Assembly (NCBI RefSeq): GCF_051014445.1
Contig: NW_027488370.1
Coordinates: forward strand, 8,804,001-8,868,000
From: Colletes latitarsis
Lineage: Eukaryota > Arthropoda > Insecta > Hymenoptera > Colletidae
Direction of reading: 5' to 3'
DNA: 64,000 bases
Shown in pieces: positions 26,150 to 38,200 of this stretch; positions within the stretch are counted from its first letter, which is position 1; the number at the start of each line of letters is the position of its first letter. A program made the position numbers and the translations under genes. Under the pieces are notes generated by a model. That model was not told where the DNA came from and ran no database searches. It saw only the letters and a program-made list of their open reading frames with translations.

Positions 26150-26290
26150 TTCCCGTCATCTGTCTGGTACTTTCGCGTATTTCACATACTTGTTGGCCAG
26201 ATCCTCGGTTTTTTCTGGTTTGGATCACGTAGTAATGTGGTACCACACTGAAACAGTCGATTAAACCTGGTTTCGATCAATATTTTAGAG
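26150..26290. other. Junction between family A and family B
   Basis: Up to about 26,200 the sequence is the last A block (GATAACGCCGGTTATGTCAC, then CGTCATCTGTCTGGTAC and TTGTTGGCCAGATCC). From about 26,215 it reads CTGGTTTGGATCACG and then GGTTTCGATCAATATT, which is B. The change falls inside one monomer with no loss of phase. Upstream, TTCACATAC at 26,181-26,189 is already B-like, so this last A monomer looks like an A/B hybrid. The shared stretch prevents placing the breakpoint to the base. Confidence 0.85.
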
Positions 26291-26299
26291 GATAACGCA

Positions 26300-28940
26300 A
26301 GTTAATTCTGGGATTGGTCTGGGATTTGACATCATCAGACTCATACTTTCGCACACTTCACATACTCGTTGAACAGATCCTGGGTTATTCTCTGGTCTGG
26401 ATCACATAGTAATGTGGTACCACACTGAAACAGTCGATTGAACCAGGTGTCGATCAATATTTTTGAGGATAACGCATGTTAGGTCTAGGTTAGGCCTGGG
26501 ATTTTCACTCATCAGACTCATACCTTCGCATTCTTCACATACTTGATGGCTAGATCCTGGTTTTTTTCTGGTTTGGATCACGTAGTAATGTGGCACCACG
26601 CTGAAACAGTCGATTAAACCTGGTTTCGATCAATATTTTATAGGATAACGCAAGTTAAGTCTGGGATAGGTCTGGGATTTGACCTCATCAGACTCATACT
26701 TTCGCGTTTTTCACATACTTGTTGAACAGATCCTGGGTTTTTTCTGGTTTGGATCACGTAGTAATGTGGGACCACACTGAAACAGTCAAGTAAACCTGGT
26801 TTCGATCAATATTTTAGAGGATAACGCATGTTAGGTCTAGGTTAGGCCTGGGATTTGCCCTCATCAGAGTCATACTGTCGCAGTTTTAACATACTTGTTG
26901 AAAGGATCCTGGGTTTTTTCTGGTTTGGTTCACGTAGTAATGTGGTACCACACTGAAACATTCAATTAAACCTTTTCTTGATAAATATTTTGGAGGATAA
27001 CGCATGTTAGGTTTGGGTTAGGTCTGAGGTTTGGCCCTCATCAGGCTCATACTTTCGCATATTTCTCAAACTTCATGGCTAGATCCTGGGCTGTTTCTGG
27101 ATTGTATCAGGTAGTAAAGTGGTACCACACTGAAACATTCAATGAAACCTGGTCTGGATAAATATTTTAGAGGATAACGCATCTTAGGTCTGGGTTAGGT
27201 CTAAGATTTGCCCTCATCATGCTCACAGTTTAGCGTTTTTCCCATACTTCTTGAACAGATCCTGGGCTTTCTCTGGTTTGGATCACGAAGTAGTGTGGTA
27301 CCACACTCAAACAGTCCATTAAACCTGGTTTCGATCAATATTTTAGAGGATAACGCATGTTAGGTCTAGGTTAGGTCTGGGAATTGCTCTCATCAGGCTC
27401 ATTCTTTCGCATATTTCTCATACTTGATGGCTAGATCCTGGGCTTTTTCTGGATTGCATCACGTAGTAATGTAGTACCACACTGAAACAGTCAATGAAAC
27501 CTGGTTTCCATCAATATTTTAGAGGACAACGCAAGTTAGGTCTAGGTAAGGTCTGAGATTTTCACTGATCAGAATCATACTTTCGCATTCTTCACATACT
27601 TGTTGAACGGATCCTGGGTTTTTTCTGGTTTGGTTCTCGTAGTAATGTGGTACCACACTGAAACATTCAATTAAACCTGGTCTTGATAAATATTCTGGGA
27701 GGATAACGCATATTAGGTTTGGGTTAGGTCTAGGATTTGCCCTCGTCAGGCTCATACTTTCGCATATTTCACATACTTCATGGCTAGATCCTGGGCTGTT
27801 TCTGGATTGTATCACGTAGTAATGTGGTACCACGCTGAAACAGTCGATTAAACCTGGTTTCGATCAATATTTTAGAGGATAACCCAAGTTAAGTCTGGGA
27901 TAGGTCTGGGATTTGACCTCATCAGACTCATACTTTCGCGTTTTTCACATACTTGTTGAACAGATCCTGGGTTATTTTCTGGTTTGGATCACATAGTAAT
28001 GTGGTACCACACTGAAACAGTCGATTAAACCAGGTTTCGATCAATATTTTTGAGGATAACGCATGTTAGGTCTAGGTTAGGACTGGGATTTTCACTCATC
28101 GGACTCATACTTTCGCATTCTTCACATTCTTGTTGAACGGATCCTGGGTTTTTTCTGGTTTGGATCACGTAGTAATGTGGGACCACACTGAAACAGTCAA
28201 TTAAACCTGGTTTCGATCAATATTTTAGAGAATAATTCATGTTAGGTCTAGGTTAGGTCTGGGATTTGCTCTCATCAGGCTCATTCTTTCGCATATTTCT
28301 CATACTTGATGCCTAGATCCTGGGCTTTTTCTGGATTGCATCACGTAGTAATAAAGTACAACACTGAAACAGTCAATTAAACCTGGTTTCCATCAATATC
28401 TTAGAGGACAACGCAAGTTAGGTCTGGGATATGTCTGGGATTTGCCCTCATCAGGCTCATACTGTCGCGTTTTTCACATTCTTGTTGAACGGATCCTGGG
28501 TTTTTTCTGGTTTGGATCACGTAGTAATGTGGGACCACACTGAAACAGTCAATTAAACCTGGTTTCGATCAATATTTTAGAGAATAATTCATGTTAGGTC
28601 TAGGTTAGGTCTGGGATTTGCTCTCATCAGGCTCATTCTTTCGCATATTTCTCATACTTCATGGCTAGATCCTGGGCTGTTTCTGGACTGTATCACGTAG
28701 TAATGTGGTACCACGCTGAAACAGTCAATTAAACCTGGTTTCGATCAATATTTTAGAGAATAATTCATGTTAGGTCTAGGTTAGGTCTAGGATTTGCTCT
28801 CATCAGGCTCATTCTTTCGCATATTGCTCATACTTGATTGCTAGATCCTGGGCTTTTTCTGGATTGCATCACGTAGTAATGAAGTACAACACAGAAACAG
28901 TCAATTAAACCTGGTTTCCATCAATATTCTAGAGGACAAC
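26300..28940 (+). repeat. Family B proximal monomers without a clear HOR
   Basis: Fifteen monomers of mixed subtypes. The first two (CATCATCAGACTC, TTTCGCACACTTCACATACTC) recur at a displacement of 6,330 near 32,640. AGAATAATTCATG monomers near 28,230, 28,580 and 28,760 resemble each other more closely than their neighbours, but spacing is not constant enough to define a unit. Confidence 0.7.
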
Positions 28941-30828
28941 GCATGTTAGGTCTAGGTTAGGTCTGGGATTTGCTCTCATCAGGCTCATTCTTTCGCATAT
29001 TTCTCATACTTGATGGCTAGATCCTGGGCTTTTTCTGGATTGCGTCACGTAGTAATGTAGTACCACACTGAAACAGTCAATGAAACCTGGTTTCCATTAA
29101 TATTCTAGAGGACAACGCATGTTAGGTCTAGGTTAGGCCTGGGATTTGCCCTCATCAGAGTCATACTGTGGCAGTTTTAACATACTTGTTGAACGGATCC
29201 TGGGTTTTTTCTGGTTTGGTTCACGTAGTAACGTGGTACCGCACTGAAACATTCAATTAAACCTTTTCTTGATAAATATTTTAGAGGATAACGCGTGTTA
29301 GGTTTGGGTTAGGTCTGAGGTTTGGCTCTCATCAGGCTCATACTTTCGCATATTTCTCATACTTCATGGCTAGATCCTGGGCTGTCTCTGGATTGTATCA
29401 GGTAGTAAAGTGGTACCACACTGAAACATTCAATGAAACCTGGTCTGGATAAATATTTTAGAGGATAACGCATCTTAGGTCTGGGTTAGGTCTAAGATTT
29501 GCCCTCATCAGGCTCACAGTTTAGCGTTTTTCACATACTTCTTGAACAGATCCTGGGCTCTCTCTGGTTTGGATCACGAAGTAGTGTGGTACCACACTGA
29601 AACAGTCAATGAAACCTGGTTTCCAACATTATTTTAGAGGACAACGCAAGTTAGGTCTAGGTAAGGCCTGAGATTTTCACTGATCAGACTCATACTTTCG
29701 CATTCTTCACATACTTGTTGAACGGATCCTGGGTTTTTTCTGGTTTGGTTCGCGTAGTAATGTGGTACCACACTGAAACATTCAATTAAACCTGGTCTTG
29801 ATAAATATTTTAGAGGATAACGCATGTTAGGTTTGGGTTAGGTCTAGGATTTGCCCTCATCAGGCTCATACTTTCGCATATTTCACATACTTCATGGCTA
29901 GATCCTGGGGTGTTTCTGGATTGTATCACGTAGTAATGTGGTACCACGCTGATACAGTCGATTAAACCTGGTTTCGATCAATATTTTAGAGGATAACACA
30001 AGTTAAGTCTGGGATAGGTCTGGGATTTGACCTCATCAGACTCATACTTTCGCGTTTTTCACATACTTGTTGAACAGATCCTGGGTTATTTTCTGGTTTG
30101 GATCACATAGTAATGTGGTACCACACTGAGACAGTCGATTAAACCAGGTTTCGATCAATATTTTTGAGGATAACGCATGTTAGGTCTAGTTTAGGCCTGG
30201 GATTTTCACTCATCGGACTCATAACTTCGCATTCTTCACATTCTTGTTGAACGGATCCTGGGTTTTTTCTGGTTTGGATCACGTAGTAATGTGGGACCAC
30301 ACTGAAACAGTCAATTAAACCTGGTTTCGATCAATATTTTAGAGAATAATTCATGTTAGGTCTAGGTTAGGTCTGGGATTTGCTCTCATCAGGCTCATTC
30401 TTTCGCATATTTCTCATACTTGATGGCTAGATCCTAGGCTTTTTCTGGATTGCATCACGTAGTAATGAAGTACAACACTGAAACAGTCAATTAAACCTGG
30501 TTTCCATCAATATCTTAGAGGACAACGCAAGTTAGGTCTGGGATATGTCTGGGATATGCCCTCATCAGGCTCATACTTTCGCGTTTTTCACATACTTGTT
30601 GAACAGATCCTGGGTTTTTTCTGGTTTGGATCACGTAGTAATGTGGGACCACACTGAAACAGTCAATTAAACCAGCTTTCGATCAATATTTTAGATAATA
30701 ATTCATGTTAGGTCTGGGATTTGCTCTCATCAGGCTCATTCTTTCGCATATTTCTCATACTTCATGGCTAGATCCTGGGCTGTTTCTGGATTGTATCACG
30801 TAGTAATGTGGTACCACGCTGAAACAGT
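28941..30828 (+). repeat. Family B HOR block, 5.8-kb displacement, copy 1
   Basis: Matches 34,741-36,276. The displacement is 5,800 at the private marker CATACTGTGGCAGTTTTAAC (29,163) and 5,448 at ATAACTTCGCATTC (30,221). The 352-bp change means two monomers were lost or gained near 29,470-29,820. Confidence 0.85.
30707..30717 (+). repeat. Loss of one 11-bp internal direct repeat
   Basis: Most B monomers have two 11-bp tandem words, GTTAGGTCTAG and GTTAGGTCTGG, next to each other. Here only one remains (CATGTTAGGTCTGGGATTTG), making the monomer 11 bp short. The simplest reading is slippage or recombination between the two words. Confidence 0.85.
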
Positions 30829-33800
30829 CAATGAAACCTGGTCTGGATAAATATTTTAGAGGATAACGCATCTTAGGTCTGGGTTAGGTCTAAGATTTGC
30901 CCTCATCAGGCTCACAGTTTAGCGTTTTTCACATACTTCTTGAACAGATCCTGGGCTTTCTCTGTTTGGATCACGAAGTAGTGTGGTACCACACTGAAAC
31001 AGTCCATTAAACCTGGTTTCGCTCAATATTTTAGAGGATAACGCATGTTAGATCTAGGTTAGGTCTGGGATTTTCACTCATCAGACTCATACTTTCGCAT
31101 TCTTCACATACTTGTTGAACGGATCCTGGGTTTTTTCTGGTTTGGATCACGTAGTATTGTGGTACCACACTGAAACATTCAATTAAACCTGGTCTTGATA
31201 AATATTTTAGAGAATAACGCATGTTAGGTCTGGGTTAGGTCTAGGATTTGCCCTCATTAGGCTCATACTTTCGCATATTTCTCATACTTCATGGCTAGAT
31301 CCAGGGCTATTTCTGGATTGGATCACGTAGTCATGTAGTACCACACTGAAACAGTCAAATAAACCTGGTTTTGATCAATATTTTAGAGAATAATTCATGT
31401 TAGGTCTAGGTTAGGTCTGGGATTTGCTCCCATCAGGCTCATTCTTTCGCATATTTCTCATACTTGATGGCTAGATCCTGGGCTTTTTCTGGATTGCATC
31501 ACGTAGTAATGAAGTACAACACTGAAACAGTCAATTAAACCTGGTTCCCATCAATATTCTAGAGGACAACGCATGTTAGGTCTGGGTTAGGTCTAGGATT
31601 TGCCCTCATCAGGCTCATACTTTCGCATATTTCTCATACTTCATGGCTAGATCCAGGGCTATTTCTGGATTGGATCACGTAGTCATGTAGTACCACACTG
31701 AAACATTCAATTAAACCTGGTCTTGATAAATATTTTAGAGAATAACGCATGTTAGGTTTGGGTTAGGTCTAGGATTTGCCCTCATCAGGCTCATACTTTC
31801 GCATATTTCTCATACTTCATGGCTAGATCCTGGGCTGAATCTGGATTGTATCACGTAGTAATGTGGCACCACGCTGAAACAGTCGATTAAACCTGGTTTC
31901 GATCAATATTTTAGAGGATAACGCAAGTTAAGTCTAGGATAGGTCTGGGATTTGACCTCATCAGACTCATACTTTCGCGTTTTTCACATACTTGTTGAAC
32001 AGATCCTGGGTTTTTTCTGGTTTGGATCACGTATTAATGTGGGACCACACTGAAACAGTCAATGAAACCTGGTTTCGATCATTATTTTAGAGAATAATTC
32101 ATGTTAGGTCTAGGTCAGGTCTGGGATTTGCTCTCATCAGGCTCATTCTTTCGTATATTTCTCATACTTGATGGCTAGATCCTGGGCTTCTTCTGGATTG
32201 CATCACGTAGTAATGAAGTACAATACTGAAACAGTCAATTAAACCTGGTTTCCATCAATATCTTAGAGGACAACGCAAGTTAGGTCTGGGATAGGTCTTG
32301 GATTTGCCCTCATCAGGCTCATACTTTCGCGTTTTTCACATACTTGTTGAACAGATCCTGGGTTTTTTCTGGTTTGGATCACGTAGTAGTGTGGTACCAC
32401 ACTGAAACAGTCCATTATACCTGGTTTGGACCAATATTTTAGAGGATAACGCATGTTAGGTCTAGGTTAGGTCTGGGATTTTCACTCATCAGACTCATAC
32501 TTTCGCAGTCTTCACATACTTGTTGAACGGATCGTGGGTTTTTTCTGGTTTGGATCACGTAGTAATGTGGTACCACACTGAAACAGTCGATTAAACCTGG
32601 TTTCGATCAATATTTTAGAGGATAACGCAAGTTAAGTCTGGGATTGGTCTGGGATTTGACATCATCCGACTCATACTTTCGCACACTTCACATACTCGTT
32701 GAACAGATCCTGGGTTATTTTCTGGTCTGGATCACATAGTAATGTGGTACCACACTGAAACAGTCGATTAAACCAGGTGTCGATCAATATTTTTGAGGAT
32801 AACGCATGTTAGGTCTAGGTTAGGCCTGGGATTTTCACTCATCAGACTCATACTTTCGCATTCTTTACAAACTTGTTGAACGGATCCTGGGTTTTTTCTG
32901 GTTTGGATCACGTAGTAATGTGGGACCACACTGAAACAGTCAATTAAACCTGGTTTCGATCAATATTTTAGAGAATAATTCATGTTAGGTCTAGGTCAGG
33001 TCTGGGATTTGCTCTCATCAGGCTCATTCTTTCGCATATTTCTCATACTTGATGGCTAGATCCTGGGCTTCTTCTGGATTGCATCACGTAGTAATGAAGT
33101 ACAACACTGAATCAGTCAATTAAACCTGGTTTCCATCAATATCCTAGAGGACAACGCAAGTTAGGTCTGGGATATGTCTGGGATTTGCCCTCAACAGGCT
33201 CATTCTTTCGCGTTTTTCACATACTTGTTGAACGGATCCTGGGTTTTTTCTGGTTTGGATCACGTAGTAATGTGGGACCACACTGAAACAATCAATTAAA
33301 CCTGGCCTTGATAAATATTTTAAAGGATAACGCAAGTTAGGTCTGGGATTGGCCTGGGATTTGATATCATCAGACTCATACTTTCGCACACTTCACATAC
33401 TCGTTGAACAGATCCTGGGTTATTTTCTGATTTGGATCACATAGTAATGTGGTACCACACTGAAACAGTCGATTAAACCAGGTTTCGATCAATATTTTTG
33501 AGGATAACGCATGTTAGGTCTAGGTTAGGCCTGGGATTTTCACTCATCAGACTCATACTTTCGCATTCTTCACATACTTGTTGAACGGATCCTGGGTTTT
33601 TTCTGGTTTGGATCACGTAGTAATGTGGGACCACACTGAAACAGTCAATTAAACCTGGTTTCGATCAATATTTTAGAGAATAATTCATGTTAGGTCTAGG
33701 TCAGTTCTGGGATTTGCTCTCATCAGGCTCATTCTTTCGCATATTTCTCATACTTGATGGCTAGATCCTGGGCTTCTTCTGGATTGCATCACGTAGTAAT

Positions 33801-34165
33801 GAAGTACAACACTGAAACGGTCAATTAAACCTGGTTTCCATCAATATCTTAGAGGACAACGCAAGTTAGGTCTGGGATATGTCTGGGATTTGCCCTCATC
33901 AGGCTCATACTTTCGCGTTTTTCACATACTTGTTGAACAGATCCTGGGTTTTTTCTGGTATGGATCACGTAGTAGTGTGGTACCACGCTGAAACAGTCCA
34001 TTAAACCTGGTTTGGATCAATATTTTAGAGGATAACGCATGTTAGGTCTAGGTTAGGCCTGGGATTTTCACTCATCAGACTCATACTTTCGCATTCTTCA
34101 CATACTTGTTGAACGGATCCTGGGTTATTTCTGGTTTGGATCACGTAGTAATGTGGGACCACACT
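30816..34165 (+). repeat. Family B HOR block, 7.4-7.7-kb displacement, copy 1
   Basis: Matches 38,201-41,912. The displacement is 7,385 for the first about 550 bp, then 7,737 from 31,324 onward. Shared private markers are GATCACGTAGTCATGTAG, CCTGGGCTGAATCTGG and CACGTATTAATGTGGG. Local mismatching segments (31,570-31,740 and 32,500-32,870) show monomer replacement inside the copy. Confidence 0.85.
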
Positions 34166-34740
34166 GAAACAATCAATTAAACCTGATCTTGATAAATATT
34201 TTAGAGGATAACGCATGTTAGGTCTGGGTTAGGTCTAGGATTTGCCCTCATCAGGCTCATACTTTCGCATATTTCTCATACTTCATGGCTAGATCCTGGG
34301 CTGTTTCTGGATTGGATCACGTAGTAATGAGGTACCACGCTGAAACAGTCAATTAAACCTGGTTTCGATCAATATTTTAGAGGATAACGCAAGTTAGGTC
34401 TGGGATAGGTCTAGGATTTGCCCTCATCAGGCTCTTACTTTCGCATATTTCTCATACTTCATGGCTAGATTCTGGGCTATTTCTGGATTGGATCACGTAG
34501 TAAAGTGGTACCACACTGAAACATTCAATGAAACCTGGTCTGGATAAATATTTTAGAGGATAACGCATCTTATGTCTGGGTTAGGTCTAACATTTGCCCT
34601 CATCAGGCTCACAGTTTAGCGTTTTTCACATACTTGTTGAACAGATCCTGGGCTTTTTCTGGTTTGGATCACGAAGTAGTGTGGTACGTCACTGAAACAG
34701 TCCATTAAACCTGGTTTCGCTCAATATTTTAGAGGATAAC

Positions 34741-36276
34741 GCATGTTAGGTCTAGGTTAGGTCTGGGATTTGCTCTCATCAGGCTCATTCTTTCGCATAT
34801 TTCTCATACTTGATGGCTAGATCCTGGGCTTTTTCTGGATTGCGTCACGTAGTAATGTAGTACCACACTGAAACAGTCAATGAAACCTGGTTTCCATCAA
34901 TATTCTAGAGGACAACGCATGTTAGGTCTAGGTTAGGCCTGGGATTTGCCCTCATCAGAGTCATACTGTGGCAGTTTTAACATACTTGTTGAACGGATCC
35001 TGGGTTTTTTCTGGTTTGGTTCACGTAGTAATGTGGTACCGCACTGAAACATTCAATTAAACCTTTTCTTGATAAATATTTTAGAGGATGACGCGTGTTA
35101 GGTTTGGGTTAGGTCTGAGGTTTGGCCCTCATCAGGCTCATACTTTCGCATATTTCTCATACTTCATGGCTAGATCCTGGGCTGTCTCTGGATTGTATCA
35201 GGTAGTAAAGTGGTACCACACTGATACATTCAATGAAACCTGGTCTGGATAAATATTTTAGAAGATAACGCATGTTAGGTTTGGGTTAGGTCTAGGATTT
35301 GCCGTCATCAGGCTCATACTTTCGCATATTTCACATACTTCATGGCTAGATCCTGGGGTGTTTCTGGATTGTATCACGTAGTAATGTGGTACCACGCTGA
35401 TACAGTCGATTAAACCTGGTTTCGATCAATATTTTAGAGGATAACTCAAGTTAAGTCTGGGATAGGTCTGGGATTTGACATCATCAGACTCATACTTTCG
35501 CGTTTTTCACATACTTGTTGAACAGATCCTGGGTTATTTTCTGGTTTGGATCACATAGTAATGTGGTACCACACTGAAACAGTCGATTAAACCAGGTTTC
35601 GATCAATATTTTTGAGGATAACGCATGTTAGGTCCAGTTTAGGCCTGGGATTTTCACTCATCGGACTCATAACTTCGCATTCTTCACATTCTTGTTGAAC
35701 GGATCCTGGGTTTTTTCTGGTTTGGATCACGTAGTAATGTGGGACCACACTGAAACAGTCAATTAAACCTGGTTTCGATCAATATTTTAGAGAATAATTC
35801 ATGTTAGGTCTAGGTTAGGTCTGGGATTTGCTCTCATCAGGCTCATTCTTTCGCATATTTCTCATACTTGATGGCTAGATCCTGGGCTTTTTCTGGATTG
35901 CATCACGTAGTAATGAAGTACAACACTGAAACAGTCAATTAAACCTGGTTTCCATCAATATCTTAGAGGACAACACAAGTTAGGTCTGGGATATGTCTGG
36001 GATTTGCCCTCATCAGGCTCATACTTTCGCGTTTTTCACATACTTGTTGAACAGATCCTGGGTTTTTTCTGGTTTGGATCACGTAGTAATGTGGGACCAC
36101 ACTGAAACAGTCAATTAAACCAGGTTTCGATCAATATTTTAGAGAATAATTCATGTTGGGTCTGGGATTTGCTCTCATCAGGCTCATTCTTTCGCATATT
36201 TCTCATACTTCATGGCTAGATCCTGGGCTGTTTCTGGATTGTATCACGTAGTAATGTGGTACCACGCTGAAACAGT
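34741..36276 (+). repeat. Family B HOR block, 5.8-kb displacement, copy 2
   Basis: Second copy of 28,941-30,828, two monomers shorter. Markers are CATACTGTGGCAG at 34,963 and ATAACTTCGCATTC at 35,669. Small differences include GGTCCAGTTTAGGCC near 35,632. Confidence 0.85.
36155..36165 (+). repeat. Same 11-bp loss in the paired HOR copy
   Basis: CATGTTGGGTCTGGGATTTG is the counterpart of 30,707-30,717 at a displacement of 5,448, with one extra substitution. The shared loss shows that the deletion came before the duplication of this block. Confidence 0.85.
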
Positions 36277-38200
36277 CAATTAAACCTGGTTTCGATCAAT
36301 ATTTTAGAGAATAATTCATGTTAGGTCTAGGTTAGGTCTGGGATTTGCTCTCATCAGCCTCATTCTTTCGCATATTTCTCATACTTGATGGCTAGATCCT
36401 GGGCTTTTTCTGGATTGCATTCTGTAGTAATGAAGTGCAACACAGAAACAGTCAATTAAACCTGGTTTCCATCAATATTCTAGAGGACAACGCATGTTAG
36501 GTCTAGGTTAGGCCTGGGATTTGCCCTCATCAGGGTCATACTGTCGCAGTTTTAACATACTTGTTGAACGGATCCTGGGTTTTTTCTGGTATGGTTCACG
36601 TAGTAATGTGGTACCACACTGAAACATTCAATTAAACCTTTTCTTGATAAATATTTTAGAGGATAACGCATGTTACGTTTGGGTTAGGTCTAGGATTTGC
36701 CCTCATCAGGCTCATACTTACGCATATTTCTCATACTTCATGGCTAGATGCTGGGCTGTTTCTGGATTGTATCAGGTAGTAAAGTGGTACCACACTGAAA
36801 CATTCAATGAAACCTGGTCTGGATAAATATTTTAGAGGATAACGCATCTTAGGTCTGGGTTAGGTCTAAGATTTGCCCTCATCAGGCTCATACTTTCGCA
36901 TATTTCTCATACTTCATGGCTAGATCCTGGGCTGTTTCTGGATTGTATCACGTAGTAATGTGGTACCACGCTGAAACAGTCAATTAAACCTGTTTTCGAT
37001 CAATATTTTAGAGAATAATTCATGTTAGGTCTAGGTTAGGTCTGGGATTTGCTCTCATCAGGCTCATTCTTTCGCATATTTCTCATACTTGATTGCTAGA
37101 TCCTGGGCTTTTTCTGGATTGCATCACGTAGTAATGAAGTACAACACAGAAACAGTCAATTAAACCTGGTTTCCATCAATATTCTAGAGGACAACGCATG
37201 TTAAGGTCTAAGTTAGGTCTGGGATTTGCCCTCATCAGGGTCATACTGTCGCAGTTTTAACATACTTGTTGAACGGATCCTGGGTTTTTTCTGGTTTGGT
37301 TCACGCATTAGTGTGGTACAACACTGAAACAGTCAATTAAACCTGGTTTCCATCAATATTCTAGAGGACAACGCATGTTAGGTCTAGTTTAGGCCAGGGA
37401 TTTGCCCTCATCAGGGTCATACTGTCGCAGTTTTAACATACTTGTTGAACGGATCCTGGGTTTTTTCTGGTTTGGTTCACGTAGTAATGTGTTACCACAC
37501 TGAAACATTCAATTAAACCTGGTCTTGATAAATATTTTAGAGGATAACGCATGTTAGGTTTGGGTTAGGTCTAGGATTTGCCCTCATCGGGCTCATACTT
37601 TCGCATATTTCTCATACTTCATGGCTAGATCCTGGGCTGATTCTGGATTGTATCACGTAGTAATGTGGCACCACGCTGAAACAGTCGATTAAACCTGGTT
37701 TCGATCAATGTTTCAGAGGATAACGCAAGTTAAGTCTGGGATAGGTCTGGGATTTGACCTCATCAGACTCATACTTTCGCGTTTTTCACATACTTGTTGA
37801 ACAGATCCTGGGGTTTTTCTGGTTTGGATCACGTAGTAATGTGGGACCACACTGAAACAGTCAAGTAAACCTGGCTTCGATCAATATTTTAGAGAATAAT
37901 TCATGTTAGGTCTAACTTAGGTCTGGGATTTGCTCTCATCAGGCTCATTCTTTCGCATATTTCTCATACATGTTGAACAGATCCTGGGTTTTTTCTGGTT
38001 TGGATCACGTAGTAATGTGGGACCACACTGAAACAATCAATTAAACCTGATCTTGATAAATATTTTAGAGGATAACGCATGTTAGGTCTGGGTTAGGTCT
38101 AGGATTTGCCCTCATCAGGCTCATACTTTCGCATATTTCTCATACTTCATGGCTAGATCCTGGGCTGTTTCTGGATTGGATCACGTAGTAATGAGGTACC
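36277..38200 (+). repeat. Family B monomers between two HOR copies
   Basis: Eleven monomers of the CATCAATATTCTAGAGG, TTTTCTTGATAAATATT and AGAATAATTCATG subtypes. One has a one-base insertion (GTTAAGGTCTAAGTTAGG near 37,201). Another has CACGCATTAGTGTGG near 37,303 with a broken dyad (GTGGTACAACAC). No long match to neighbouring blocks was found. Confidence 0.7.

Larger units (their letters stand above)
1..26215 (+). repeat. Family A satellite array, ~176-bp monomers
   Basis: About 149 head-to-tail monomers, all in one orientation, with no unique sequence between them. The period is seen directly: the word TTTGCCCTCATCTGGCTCG and its variants recur at 176-bp steps (for example near 658, 834 and 1,010, and near 1,890, 2,066 and 2,242). 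Family A is recognised by GGATCCCGTAGTAATGTGG, GGTTGCGATTAAT, AACGCCGGTTATGTC and the doubled TTTCGCA near the end of the monomer. The array is organised into a head block, a trimer HOR and an 11-mer HOR that occur as two long versions and one short one. No gene is present: every open frame is short, shifts frame from monomer to monomer because 176 is not divisible by three, and recurs with the repeat. Centromeric or pericentromeric location is inferred from monomer size and HOR structure; the species is unknown. Confidence 0.97.
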
